DNA from: Pseudonocardia thermophila
GTDB taxonomy: Bacteria; Actinomycetota; Actinomycetes; Mycobacteriales; Pseudonocardiaceae
Assembly (NCBI RefSeq): GCF_900142365.1
Contig: NZ_FRAP01000015.1
Span: forward strand, 124,001 to 188,000
DNA length: 64,000 bases
Direction of reading: 5' to 3'
In this document: piece after piece, positions 1 through 8,210 of the stretch
How positions within the stretch are numbered: position 1 is the first letter of the stretch
Layout of the letters: every line of letters begins with the position of its first letter
The notes under the pieces: generated by a model
Databases searched by the model: none
Seen by the model: the letters and a program-made list of their open reading frames with translations, nothing else
What the model was told of the DNA's origin: nothing
Position numbers and translations under genes: made by a program

Positions 1-2
1 TC

Positions 3-104
3 GCGACGCACCGCACCCCGGCCAGCGGCGCCCGGCCCCGGCACGGCGGCTCGTTGCTCTCCCGCGTCGCCGCGCAGACCGGTGAGCCGGGAGAGGAGCC
101 GTGA
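3..104 (+). CDS. C-terminal end of an upstream gene (cut by window edge)
   Basis: Reading frame 3 is open from the window edge to a TGA at 102-104 that overlaps the GTG start of the next gene (GTGA). The 33 visible codons nearly all end in G or C, as real genes here do. Too little is left to identify the product. The tight coupling to the SIS protein and the NgcEFG-like importer would suit an amino-sugar kinase, but that is inference from context only. Confidence 0.55.
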   Translation, partial: ATHRTPASGARPRHGGSLLSRVAAQTGEPGEEP

Positions 105-868
105 CCGCGCCCGCGCGGTCGACGATCTCCGCCGCGACCTACGCGGCGGTCGTCGGGCGCGTCGTCACCGAGGTGGCGGCGGCCCAGTCCGCGGCCGTCT
201 CCGCGGCCGCTCGCCTGGTGGTCGAAGGCCTGCGCGCAGGTGGGGTCGTGCAGGCCTTCGGCACCGGGCACTCCCAGGCCACCGCCATGGAGATCGCCGG
301 CCGGGCCGGTGGTCTCGTCCCCACCAACCTCATCGCGCTGCGCGATCTCGTGCTGCTCGGCGGGGCGGATCCTCAGGTGCTGGAGGACCCGTTCCTGGAG
401 CGCGATCCCGCGGTGGCGCGGCGGCTCTACGAGCTGCACGCCGTCGACCCACGGGACATCTTCGTGATCATCTCCCATTCCGGGGGCAACGGCGCCGTCG
501 TCGAGTTCGCGCACCTCGCCGCGCAGCGCGGCCACCCGCTGATCGCGATCACTTCGTCGGCGCACAGCCGCCGGATCACCGCCCGGCACCCGTCGGGCCG
601 GCGGCTGTTCGAGCTGGCCGACGTCGTCCTCGACACCCACGCCCCCTACGGCGACGCCGTCCTCGCCGACGGCGACGTGCGGGTCTGCGCGCTCTCCTCC
701 ATCACCGGCGCGCTGCTCGCCCAGATGGTCGTGGCCGAGGTCGTCGCCGCCCAGCTCGCCGCCGGTGACCGACCACCCGTCTACCTCTCCTCGAACGTGC
801 CCGAGGGCGACGACCACAACCGGGCGCTCGAGGCCCGCTACGCCGGGCGCATCCGCCGCACGGCCTGA
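101..868 (+). CDS. SIS-domain sugar-phosphate-binding protein
   Basis: 255-residue protein with one SIS (sugar isomerase) fold. Visible phosphosugar-binding segments are GTGHSQATAMEI near residues 54-65 and IISHSGGNGAVVE near 124-136. Family members bind or isomerise phosphorylated amino sugars in the cytoplasm; which reaction this one carries out cannot be read from sequence. The GTG start has a GGGAGAGGAG site just upstream and overlaps the stop of the preceding gene. It lies 52 bp before a sugar-binding lipoprotein and two permeases, so it probably handles the phosphorylated product of that importer, likely N-acetylglucosamine or a related sugar. Confidence 0.85.
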   Translation: MTAPARSTISAATYAAVVGRVVTEVAAAQSAAVSAAARLVVEGLRAGGVVQAFGTGHSQATAMEIAGRAGGLVPTNLIALRDLVLLGGADPQVLEDPFLERDPAVARRLYELHAVDPRDIFVIISHSGGNGAVVEFAHLAAQRGHPLIAITSSAHSRRITARHPSGRRLFELADVVLDTHAPYGDAVLADGDVRVCALSSITGALLAQMVVAEVVAAQLAAGDRPPVYLSSNVPEGDDHNRALEARYAGRIRRTA

Positions 869-920
869 AGCGGGCCGCATCACGACAGCCGAGAGCCGAC
901 CGAACGATCTGGAGAACCCC

Positions 921-2339
921 ATGACCGCTGGCCTCGACCGCAGGCAGTTCCTCCAGCGCCTGGCCGCCGCCGGCCTGCTGGCCGTGCCCGCCACCGGTGC
1001 GCTCGCCGCGTGCGCCACCGGTGGCGGCGGCACGTCGTCCGGCGGGGCCGTGGGCGAGGTCAGCGCCACCAACCCGCTCGGCGTCGCCGCCGACGCCCCG
1101 CTCGATGTCGTGATCTTCAACGGCGGCTACGGCGAGGACTACGCCAAGGCCCATGAAGCGATGTACCGCGAGCTCTACCCGCAGGCGCAGGTCAAGCACA
1201 CAGCCACCACGCAGATCTCCCAGGAGATGCAGCCGCGCTTCGTCGGCGGCAACCCACCGGACGTGCTCGACGACTCCGGCGCGCAGAAGATCGAGTACGC
1301 CAATCTCGTCAATGAGGGGATGCTGACCGACCTCACCCCGTTGCTCGACGCCCCGTCGCTGGACGACCCGAACGTCAAGGTCCGCGACACGCTGCTGCCC
1401 GGCACCATCGAGCAGGGCACGTTCGGCGGCACCTGCTACGGCGTCAACTACGTCTACGAGACGTTCGCGATCTGGTACTCCGAACCGCTGTTCGAGAAGA
1501 ACGGCTGGACCCCGCCCACCACGTGGGACGAGATGATGGCGCTGTCGGAGCAGATCAAGGCCGCCGGCATCGCGCCGTTCGCCTACGGCGGCACCAACGC
1601 CGCCGACTACGTGCTCGACCTCAACCTCGGCGCCGCGATCAAGCAGGGTGGCCCGGACGTCATCAAGAACATCGACAACCTCGAGCCGAAGGCGTGGCAG
1701 CAGGAGCCGCTCGTGCAGGCCACGCAAGGCATCGAGGAGATGGTGCGCAAGGGCTACTTCCTGCCCGGCTCGGAGGGCCTCAAGCACACCGAGGCGCAGA
1801 CGCAGTGGGTGCAGGGCAAGGCCGCGTTCTACGTGTCCGGGTCGTGGATCGAGAACGAGATGAAGACGATCTCGCCGCCGGACTTCCAGATGACGGCGCT
1901 GCCGATCCCGGTGCTCGAGCCCGGCTCGGCCATGCCGACGACGGCGTTGCGCACCCAGCCCGCGGAGTTCTTCTGCGTGCCCCGCGACGCCAAGAACGTC
2001 CGCGGCGGCATGGAGTACCTGCGGATCATGCTGTCGAAGAAGGGTGCGGCCGCGTTCGCGCAGGAGACCGCCTCGGTGCCCGTCGTGAAAGGCGGCACCG
2101 ACGCGGTCGCGCAGAAGACACCCGCACTCGCGTCGCTCTCCGCGGCTCTCGACGCCGCCGGGGACAACGTCTTCAACTGGCAGTTCTGGATCTGGTACGC
2201 CGCGTTCAAGCCGGCGGTGAAGACCGAGATGGGCAACCTGCTCGCCGGGCGGACCACCGCCGACGGGTTCCTCTCGGCGATGCAGGCGGTCGCCGACGAG
2301 GTCGCAGGTGATCCCTCCATCACCAAGTACAACCGCTGA
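921..2339 (+). CDS. ngcE: Sugar ABC transporter substrate-binding lipoprotein, NgcE-like
   Basis: 472-residue extracytoplasmic solute-binding protein. The N-terminus holds a Tat-type signal (DRRQFLQ, residues 6-12), a hydrophobic stretch and a lipobox LAAC with Cys31, so it should be an exported lipoprotein. The body (DVVIFNGGYGEDYAK, FVGGNPPDVLDDSGAQ, IEQGTFGG) resembles the N-acetylglucosamine/diacetylchitobiose-binding NgcE family as I recall it. ATG 921 is chosen because the Tat signal starts there and GGAGAA precedes it; the frame is open further upstream but overlaps the SIS gene. It delivers sugar to the two permeases that follow. No ATPase gene is present, as is usual where a shared MsiK-type ATPase serves such importers. 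Confidence 0.88.
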   Translation: MTAGLDRRQFLQRLAAAGLLAVPATGALAACATGGGGTSSGGAVGEVSATNPLGVAADAPLDVVIFNGGYGEDYAKAHEAMYRELYPQAQVKHTATTQISQEMQPRFVGGNPPDVLDDSGAQKIEYANLVNEGMLTDLTPLLDAPSLDDPNVKVRDTLLPGTIEQGTFGGTCYGVNYVYETFAIWYSEPLFEKNGWTPPTTWDEMMALSEQIKAAGIAPFAYGGTNAADYVLDLNLGAAIKQGGPDVIKNIDNLEPKAWQQEPLVQATQGIEEMVRKGYFLPGSEGLKHTEAQTQWVQGKAAFYVSGSWIENEMKTISPPDFQMTALPIPVLEPGSAMPTTALRTQPAEFFCVPRDAKNVRGGMEYLRIMLSKKGAAAFAQETASVPVVKGGTDAVAQKTPALASLSAALDAAGDNVFNWQFWIWYAAFKPAVKTEMGNLLAGRTTADGFLSAMQAVADEVAGDPSITKYNR

Positions 2340-2349
2340 GGGGCGATCC

Positions 2350-3237
2350 GTGCGCCACGGCAAGTACCCGTTCATCATCGGGTTCCTCGCGATCCCGCTG
2401 CTGCTCTACGCCGTCTTCGTCATCTCGCCGTACGCCCAGGCGTTCTACCTCTCGCTGACCGACTGGCGGGGCCTGTCGAACCGGCAGGACTTCGTGGGCC
2501 TCGCGAACTACGCCGAGCTGTTCACCGACACCCAGTTCTGGCGCGCGATGGGCCACAACCTCGCGCTGCTGATCGTGGTGCCGCTGTTCGTGATCGCGAT
2601 GGCCCTGCTGTTCGCCTCCGCCACAGCGATCAGCCGGGTCCGCGGATCGCGGTTCTACCAGGTGGTCTTCTTCTTCCCGCACGTGCTGCCGGTGGTGATC
2701 GCCGGCATCCTGTTCGCGTTCCTCTACAACCCGCAGGCCGGCCTGCTCAACGCGTTCCTGCGGGTGGTCGGGCTGGAGTGGCTCACCCGGGCCTGGCTCG
2801 GCGACGACGCGGTCGCGCTGCCCGCCGTCATGGTCGTGATGATCTGGAGCGCGGTCGGGTTCTACTACGTGCTGTTCTCCGCCGCGATGAAGTCCGTGCC
2901 CCGCGACGTCTACGAGGCAGCCACCCTCGACGGGGCGGGCCGGCTGCGCACACTCGTCTCGATCACCATCCCGATGATCTGGGAGAGCGTGCAGGTGTCC
3001 TACGTCTACCTCGGCATCGCCGCCCTCGACGGCTTCACGCTGCTGCACACGATGCTGCCCGACGGCGGCCCGAACCGCTCCACCGAGGTCGTCGCCCAGT
3101 ACCTGTACCGCACCGCGTTCGACGAGGGCCGGTTCGGCTACGCCTCGGCGATCGGTGTGACGCTGTGCCTGTTCACGCTGGTGCTCGCGATCGTCGTGAT
3201 GCGGTTCTCCCGGCGGGAGCAGGTGGAGTACGCATGA
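2350..3237 (+). CDS. ngcF: Sugar ABC transporter permease, NgcF-like
   Basis: 295-residue inner-membrane permease of the MalF/UgpA type with about six transmembrane segments, starting with a hydrophobic helix after HGKYPFIIGF. The ATPase-contact (EAA) loop is visible as EAATLDGAGRLRTLVSITIP. The GTG at 2350 follows the NgcE stop by 10 bp with GAGGGGCGA as ribosome site; an upstream ATG (2308) in the same frame would overlap ngcE. Its stop overlaps the next permease start (ATGA), so both halves of the channel are translationally coupled. Confidence 0.88.
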   Translation: MRHGKYPFIIGFLAIPLLLYAVFVISPYAQAFYLSLTDWRGLSNRQDFVGLANYAELFTDTQFWRAMGHNLALLIVVPLFVIAMALLFASATAISRVRGSRFYQVVFFFPHVLPVVIAGILFAFLYNPQAGLLNAFLRVVGLEWLTRAWLGDDAVALPAVMVVMIWSAVGFYYVLFSAAMKSVPRDVYEAATLDGAGRLRTLVSITIPMIWESVQVSYVYLGIAALDGFTLLHTMLPDGGPNRSTEVVAQYLYRTAFDEGRFGYASAIGVTLCLFTLVLAIVVMRFSRREQVEYA

Positions 3238-4136
3238 CCCTCACCCCGACGAAGCCGCCGCAGCACCCCGCGCCCGTGGAGATGGACCCGCCCGAGGACG
3301 GCCCTTCGGTCGGGGAGCGGGTGGCGTCCGTGTTCTCCACCGGGTTCGTCGCGGTGTGGGCGGTGCTCGTGGTGCTGCCGCTCCTGTGGGCGGTGCTCAC
3401 CGCGTTCAAGTCCGACCAGGAGATCCTCACCGATCCGTGGGGCCTGCCGCAGCAGTGGCGACTGGACAACTTCGCCAGGGCCTGGACCGAGGGCAACATC
3501 GGCACCTACTTCGTCAACAGCCTGATCGTCGTGGTCACGGCGACCGTGCTGGTGATGCTGCTCGGCGCGATGACCGCGTACGTGATCGCGCGCTACCGCT
3601 TCCCCGGCCGCGACGTCATCTACTACACGTTCGTCGCCGGCATGGCGTTCCCGATCTTCCTGGCGCTGGTGCCGCTGTTCTTCGTGGTGAAGAACGTCGG
3701 CCTGACCGCCACCTACCTCGGGCTGGTCCTCGTCTACGTCGCCTACGCCCTGCCGTTCACGGTGTTCTTCCTGACCGGGTTCTTCCGCACCCTGCCCGGC
3801 TCCCTCATCGAGGCGGCCCTGCTGGACGGCTGCTCGCACGCCGGGGTGTTCTTCCGGATCATGCTGCCGCTGGCCGAGCCCGGGATCGTCAGCGTGGGGA
3901 TCTTCAACTTCCTGGGGCTGTGGAACCAGTTCATCCTGCCGCTGGTGCTGATGCCGGATCAGGACAAGTACGTGCTGTCGCAGGGATTGGTGGTGCTGGC
4001 GGCCACGCAGGGGTACCGGAGCGACTGGAGCGGGCTCTTCGCCGGGCTGGTGATCGCGACCTTGCCGGTGGTGGCGGTGTACATCGTGTTCCAGCGGAGG
4101 ATCCAGGAGGGATTGGCGGTGGGGGCGTTCCGGTGA
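3234..4136 (+). CDS. ngcG: Sugar ABC transporter permease, NgcG-like
   Basis: 300-residue MalG/UgpE-type permease, second half of the channel. Six hydrophobic helices follow a roughly 35-residue cytoplasmic N-terminus, and the EAA loop EAALLDGCSHAGVFFRIMLP is near residues 195-215. ATG 3234 overlaps the previous stop by 4 bp. It is the last gene of the importer operon; a strong hairpin lies about 110 bp downstream. Confidence 0.88.
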   Translation: MTLTPTKPPQHPAPVEMDPPEDGPSVGERVASVFSTGFVAVWAVLVVLPLLWAVLTAFKSDQEILTDPWGLPQQWRLDNFARAWTEGNIGTYFVNSLIVVVTATVLVMLLGAMTAYVIARYRFPGRDVIYYTFVAGMAFPIFLALVPLFFVVKNVGLTATYLGLVLVYVAYALPFTVFFLTGFFRTLPGSLIEAALLDGCSHAGVFFRIMLPLAEPGIVSVGIFNFLGLWNQFILPLVLMPDQDKYVLSQGLVVLAATQGYRSDWSGLFAGLVIATLPVVAVYIVFQRRIQEGLAVGAFR

Positions 4137-4244
4137 GGGCGCGAGTCTCGCCTCGGTGCCGCGCGTTCTGCGTTCCGGCTGGGTAGTCGCGGGGCTTGGC
4201 CCCGGGTGAGCCGGGCCCGGGTGCGCCGGGGGTGGCCGGGGTGT

Positions 4245-4280
4245 GCGGGGTTGGCCCGGGGCGCTGCCCCGGAACCCCGC
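4245..4280 (+). terminator. Hairpin after the sugar importer operon
   Basis: Nested inverted repeat: GCGGGGTT (4245-4252) pairs with AACCCCGC (4273-4280), and CCGGGGC (4256-4262) with GCCCCGG (4266-4272), leaving a GCT loop and a 3-nt bulge. It has no T-run, as is common for actinobacterial terminators. Confidence 0.6.
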
Positions 4281-4519
4281 CAGGGCGCTAGGGCTCGGGG
4301 AGATCTGGGCGGGAGAGCCCGTGTTCCCGCCACGAAACGGCAGAAGATCCACGCTCCCGCACACCCCACCGTGCCCACCGCAGCTCCCGGAACCTCCGCC
4401 GCCCGGGGGCCCGGGAGATCGTCGGTGCCCGCCGCTACGTCCGGAAAGCCGCGGCACCCGCCTCGCTGGATGAGGTCTTCGGTGGATTCGCGGTCGCCAC
4501 CCAACACGCCGACGCGGCG
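4281..4519. other. Intergenic stretch, possible decayed coding sequence
   Basis: The DNA between the importer operon and the next small reading frame (all of 4137-4519 lacks a convincing gene) holds the hairpin and otherwise no clear promoter. From about 4406 the plus-strand frame that becomes the 4520 gene already reads without stops (for example EIVGARRYVRK, SLDEVFGGFAVATQHADA), so a longer gene may once have started upstream. Confidence 0.35.
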
Positions 4520-4804
4520 GTGGCGCGACAGGACCAGACCATGCTCGCCGCCGCCCACGCCCTGGTCGACGATCTGATCGCTCGCGGGATCACCGATCCC
4601 GACGACGTCGACCACGCCCGGGCGGCGGTCACCGAAACCACCGGCCACCTCGACCCCCACTCGCCGATCCCCGGCTACGGCACCATCACGGTGACCCTGT
4701 CCACCGACGGCAACGGCTACCGCGCCTTCCACAACCACGCAGAAGAATTCGGCGTCACCGAACGACCGAGGAGGAAACGACGACCGAAACCCCGATCACC
4801 GTGA
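4520..4804 (+). CDS. Small hypothetical protein, possibly a gene remnant
   Basis: 94-residue reading frame from GTG 4520. Codon use is actinobacterial and the frame continues open upstream to about 4340, so the start is uncertain. It contains a helical N-terminal half (LAAAHALVDDLIARGITDPDD), a short beta-like stretch (YGTITVTLSTDGNGYRAF) and a basic tail. I do not recognise the family. No clear ribosome site precedes the GTG. It may be the C-terminal part of a decayed gene. Confidence 0.35.
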   Translation: MARQDQTMLAAAHALVDDLIARGITDPDDVDHARAAVTETTGHLDPHSPIPGYGTITVTLSTDGNGYRAFHNHAEEFGVTERPRRKRRPKPRSP

Positions 4805-5190
4805 ATTCCTCGTTGAGTCCGCTGGGTCGGGGATCCGGGCATCGCATCCGGGCGGTGCAGCGCGCCAGGACGGGCGAACCGCGACACGCCGGAGATCACC
4901 CGGGGCACCTCGTGGCCCGGGCAGGGCGGCATGGGTAATCTCCGCTCCGAACCGCCCACGGCGGGCCCGGCGCTGCCGCTCCTCGTCCACGTCGGAGCCT
5001 CGATCCGCTCCGTTGTGGAGTCGGCGCGCCGTGCTCCGTCGGGAGCGGGTCGCTCCCCAACCGCTTGCCTGCGCCGGTCGCCGGTGTCGGGGTCCGGTCG
5101 TGTCCGGGCCCTCGGCGTCGTCGGCTTGTCCGCTGTCGCATGCGGCAGGGGACATCGGAACGGTCGCGGGTGCACGAAGGGGTAAGGCGC
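4805..5190. other. Intergenic region without a recognisable gene
   Basis: 386 bp between two small hypotheticals. Several frames are open on both strands but give Arg/Ala/Pro-rich translations with no recognisable motif. A GAAGGGGTAAGG ribosome site for the next gene is at its right end. No clear hairpin was seen. Confidence 0.4.
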
Positions 5191-5541
5191 ATGAGCATGG
5201 CCACGATCCTCGCGGGGATGCCGGAGCTTCGTCGGCGGTTCCTCGAGGAACACGCGCCCGATGCGCGGGGGCGGTGCCGGGAATGCCGCAACGAGGCGGG
5301 TCCGGCGAGCACGTGGCCGTGTGTCCCGTACCGGATCGCGAGCGAGGCGCAGCGCATCGCCGACGGCGAGCTGCCCACTCCGTCGTCCACCACGTCGGCT
5401 CCGCGCCGGGAGACGCGGGTGTCCGTCCAGACCCGCAGCTTGCTGACGTCACCCGTTTCGGATCTGCTGTCCCCGCCCGAGCGCCCGCCCGCCCGCCGGC
5501 TGAAGTCGATCCCCGCTGCGTCCTGGCAACCGCGCTGGTAG
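5191..5541 (+). CDS. Small conserved hypothetical with Cys-x2-Cys motif
   Basis: 116-residue protein whose N-terminal half (MPELRRRFLEEHAPDARG, then CRECR and a third Cys about 12 residues later, then a VPYRIASEAQRIADG helix) resembles short hypothetical proteins common in Pseudonocardiaceae. The function is unknown. The CxxC plus a further Cys could bind a metal. ATG 5191 is chosen for its good upstream site (AAGGGGTAAGG) and because the homologous part begins here; the C-terminal 50 residues are low complexity and may be poorly conserved. Confidence 0.6.
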   Translation: MSMATILAGMPELRRRFLEEHAPDARGRCRECRNEAGPASTWPCVPYRIASEAQRIADGELPTPSSTTSAPRRETRVSVQTRSLLTSPVSDLLSPPERPPARRLKSIPAASWQPRW

Positions 5542-5589
5542 CCCCTAAGGTGAGGGCCTGATCATCCGCCGGCCCCGCCTGGAGGTTCC

Positions 5590-7245
5590 GTGCCCGCTGT
5601 CGTGCCGCGATCGTTCCCCATGCGCCTGGCCGATCGGGCGCTGGCAGCCGCGCTCGGGCTGCCGCGGTCGAGCGGCGACTACACGGTCGAGCGTGGGGTG
5701 CGGGTGCCCATGCGCGACGGGGTCGAGCTGCTGGCCGACCACTACGCGCCCGCCGGGCCGGTCGGACGCGGGACAGTGCTGGTGCGGACCCCGTACGGGC
5801 GGACCGGGCCGATGGCGATGCTGATCGCCCGGGTGTTCGCCGACCAGGGCTACCACGTGGTGCTGCAGAGCTGCCGCGGCACGTTCGGGTCCGGGGCGGT
5901 GTTCGACCCGATGCGGTACGAGATCGACGACGGCCACGACACCGTCGCCTGGCTCCGCACCCAGCCGTGGTTCGACGGGCGGCTCGCCACGACCGGCATG
6001 TCGTACCTCGGGTTCACGCAGTGGGCCCTGCTGACCGACCCGCCGCCGGAACTGCGGACGGCGATCGTGCTGGTGGGGCCGCACGACATGCACCGCGCCG
6101 CGTGGGGCACGGGGGCGTTCACGCTCGACGACTTCTTCGGGTGGAGCGAGATGATCGTCCACCAGGAGGAGCCCGGGTTCCTGCGCGGCTTCTACCGGCA
6201 GGCCACGGCGAACCGTCGGCTCACGCCCGGCAAGAACGGGGTGCCGCTGCTGGCGGCGGGGGAGCGGCTGCTGCTCGGCAAGGCCCCCTGGTACCGCGAG
6301 TGGCTGCGCCGCCCGGACCGCGACGACCCGTACTGGACGCCGCTGAAGGTCGGTGCGGCGCTCGACCGCGTGCAGGTGCCGGTGCTGCTGATCGGCGGCT
6401 GGATGGACCTGTTCCTCCGCCAGACCGTCGACCAGTACACCCACCTGCGCTCCCGCGGCGTCGACGCGGCGCTGACGATCGGGCCGTGGACGCACGTCGG
6501 CGTCATCACCAAGGGCGTGCGCACTGTGCTGCGCGAGCAGATGGACTGGCTCGACGAGCACCTCGCCGGTGATCGCCCGGCCGGCCGACCGGCGCGGGTG
6601 CGGGTCTACGTGACCGGGGCGGACGAGGGGTGGCGCGGCCTGGCCGACTGGCCACCCGCGCACGCCGAGGAGGCGCTCTACCTGCACCCGCAGGGCGGGC
6701 TGGCGGCCGAGCCGCCCGGTCCCGGTGAACCGGATTCCGAGTTCGTCTACGACCCGGCCGATCCCACCCCCAGCCTCGGCGGACGGCTGCTGGCGGCCGA
6801 CGCGAGCGGGTGGCGCGACAGCCGACCGCTCGCCGCGCGCTCGGACGTGCTCGCGTTCACCGGGCCGCCGCTGCCGGCGCCGCTGGAGATCGCCGGCACG
6901 CCGGTGGCCCACCTCGCCCACCGCAGCGACAACCCGCACTGCGACGTGTTCGTGCGGATCTGCGACGTCACCCCGGACGGCCGCGCGGTGAACGTGTCCG
7001 ACGGGTTCCGCCGGCTCGTGCCGGGCGAGCACGATGCCGATCTCGTGCTGCCGCTCGATCCGTGCGCGCACCGGTTCGCCGCGGGGCACCGCGTGCAGGT
7101 GCTCGTCGCAGGTGGAGCGCACCCCCGCTACGCCCGCAACGTCGGTTCCGGCGAACCCGTGGCGGACGCCACCACGCTCGTCCCGTCGCACCGGCGGCTG
7201 CAACACGGCACGTCACGGGTGGTGCTGCCGGTCGTCGGGCGCTGA
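5590..7245 (+). CDS. CocE/NonD family serine hydrolase (X-Pro dipeptidyl-peptidase-like)
   Basis: 551-residue alpha/beta-hydrolase of the CocE/NonD family. The nucleophile elbow TTGMSYLG gives Ser near residue 137, the acid is in GGWMDLF near 272 and the His in GPWTHVG near 300. The C-terminal third is the jelly-roll domain typical of the family (starting near APLEIAGTPVAHL). Members cleave esters, X-Pro peptides or beta-lactam acyl groups; the substrate here is unknown. The GTG start follows GGAGG. No signal peptide is seen, so it is probably cytoplasmic. Its TGA shares its last base with a palindrome before the next gene. Confidence 0.85.
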   Translation: MPAVVPRSFPMRLADRALAAALGLPRSSGDYTVERGVRVPMRDGVELLADHYAPAGPVGRGTVLVRTPYGRTGPMAMLIARVFADQGYHVVLQSCRGTFGSGAVFDPMRYEIDDGHDTVAWLRTQPWFDGRLATTGMSYLGFTQWALLTDPPPELRTAIVLVGPHDMHRAAWGTGAFTLDDFFGWSEMIVHQEEPGFLRGFYRQATANRRLTPGKNGVPLLAAGERLLLGKAPWYREWLRRPDRDDPYWTPLKVGAALDRVQVPVLLIGGWMDLFLRQTVDQYTHLRSRGVDAALTIGPWTHVGVITKGVRTVLREQMDWLDEHLAGDRPAGRPARVRVYVTGADEGWRGLADWPPAHAEEALYLHPQGGLAAEPPGPGEPDSEFVYDPADPTPSLGGRLLAADASGWRDSRPLAARSDVLAFTGPPLPAPLEIAGTPVAHLAHRSDNPHCDVFVRICDVTPDGRAVNVSDGFRRLVPGEHDADLVLPLDPCAHRFAAGHRVQVLVAGGAHPRYARNVGSGEPVADATTLVPSHRRLQHGTSRVVLPVVGR

Positions 7246-7258
7246 CTAAGCGCTTAGT
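7245..7258. promoter_or_regulatory. Perfect 14-bp palindrome, probable TetR-type operator
   Basis: ACTAAGCGCTTAGT is its own reverse complement and begins on the last base of the hydrolase stop codon, about 120 bp upstream of a FabG-like gene. Palindromes with a TAAGC/GCTTA core are typical binding sites of TetR-family regulators of lipid genes in actinobacteria. No TetR gene adjoins it, so the regulator is unassigned. Confidence 0.65.
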
Positions 7259-7378
7259 GAGCAAGCTCGCAGCCGTCGGACCTGCGACGACCGGGGGTGC
7301 ACGGGGCAGGATCGGCGGGGAACGGGCGCCGTGGCTCGACGCGCGCCCCGCGAATCACCGATGATCAGGGAGTAGCGC

Positions 7379-8137
7379 ATGAGTGCAGCTGGACGGGTGG
7401 CCATCGTGACCGGCGCCGCGCGCGGGATCGGGGCCGCCGTCGCCAAGCGGCTGGCCGCCGACGGGCACGCCGTCGGCGTCTTCGATCTCGACGAGGCGGG
7501 CGCGAAGAACACCGCCGCCGAGATCGCCGCGGACGGGGGCAAGGCCATCGCCGTCGCCGTCGACGTCTCCGACGAGGCGGGCGTCAACGCCGCCGTCGAG
7601 CGCGTCGCCGCGGAGCTGGGCCCGCCGGTCGTGGTCGTCAACAACGCCGGCGTCATCCGCGACAACCTGCTGTTCAAGATGTCCGTCGACGACTGGGACA
7701 CGGTCGCCAACGTGCACCTGCGCGGTGCGTTCCTGGTCACCCGGGCGGCGCAGAAGTACATGGTCGAGGCCAAGTTCGGCCGCATCGTGAACATGTCGTC
7801 GACCTCGGCGCTGGGCAACCGCGGTCAGGCCAACTACTCCGCCGCGAAGGCCGGCCTGCAGGGCTTCACCAAGACGCTGGCCATCGAACTGGGCAAGTTC
7901 GGCGTCACCGCCAACGCGATCGCCCCCGGTTTCATCCAGACCGAGATGACCAAGGCCACCGCTGAGCGCATCGGCATCCCGTTCGAGAAGTTCATCGAGG
8001 AGTCGGCCAAGGCCATCCCGGTGCAGCGCGTCGGGCAGCCGGAGGACATCGCCAACCTCGCCAGCTTCCTCGTCAGCGACGGCGCCGGCTTCGTCTCCGG
8101 CCAGGTGATCTACGCAGCGGGTGGCCCGACCAACTGA
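7379..8137 (+). CDS. fabG: SDR family 3-oxoacyl-ACP reductase-like protein
   Basis: 252-residue classical short-chain dehydrogenase/reductase. It has the cofactor-binding motif TGAARGIG (residues 12-19), NNAG, the catalytic Ser in NMSSTSALG and the YSAAK motif near residue 151. Sequence style (IRDNLLFKMSVDDWDTV, RVGQPEDIANLASFLVS) is FabG-like, so NADPH-linked reduction of a beta-ketoacyl thioester is the likely chemistry, but acyl-CoA rather than ACP substrates are equally possible. It is a single-gene unit with its own palindromic operator upstream and a hairpin directly after the stop. Confidence 0.85.
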   Translation: MSAAGRVAIVTGAARGIGAAVAKRLAADGHAVGVFDLDEAGAKNTAAEIAADGGKAIAVAVDVSDEAGVNAAVERVAAELGPPVVVVNNAGVIRDNLLFKMSVDDWDTVANVHLRGAFLVTRAAQKYMVEAKFGRIVNMSSTSALGNRGQANYSAAKAGLQGFTKTLAIELGKFGVTANAIAPGFIQTEMTKATAERIGIPFEKFIEESAKAIPVQRVGQPEDIANLASFLVSDGAGFVSGQVIYAAGGPTN

Positions 8138-8139
8138 CC

Positions 8140-8158
8140 TCCCCGCGCGGAGCGGGGA
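8140..8158 (+). terminator. Hairpin directly after the FabG-like gene
   Basis: TCCCCGC (8140-8146) and GCGGGGA (8152-8158) form a perfect 7-bp stem with a 5-nt loop, beginning 3 bp after the stop codon. Confidence 0.6.
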
Positions 8159-8210
8159 CCGGGACCCGGCTGCGGGTGAACCGGGATCGTCCGGTATCCG
8201 TGTACCCATC

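Noticed and set aside
702-2378. Long open frame on the minus strand opposite the NgcE-like gene
   Set aside because: Its translation is Arg/Gly/His-rich with no motif and mirrors the plus-strand gene, an effect of high GC. The plus-strand gene has a signal peptide, lipobox and family motifs.
8121-8210. Earlier start for the flippase-like protein
   Set aside because: It would overlap the FabG-like gene and include the terminator-like hairpin; the added residues are hydrophilic and unlike the family.
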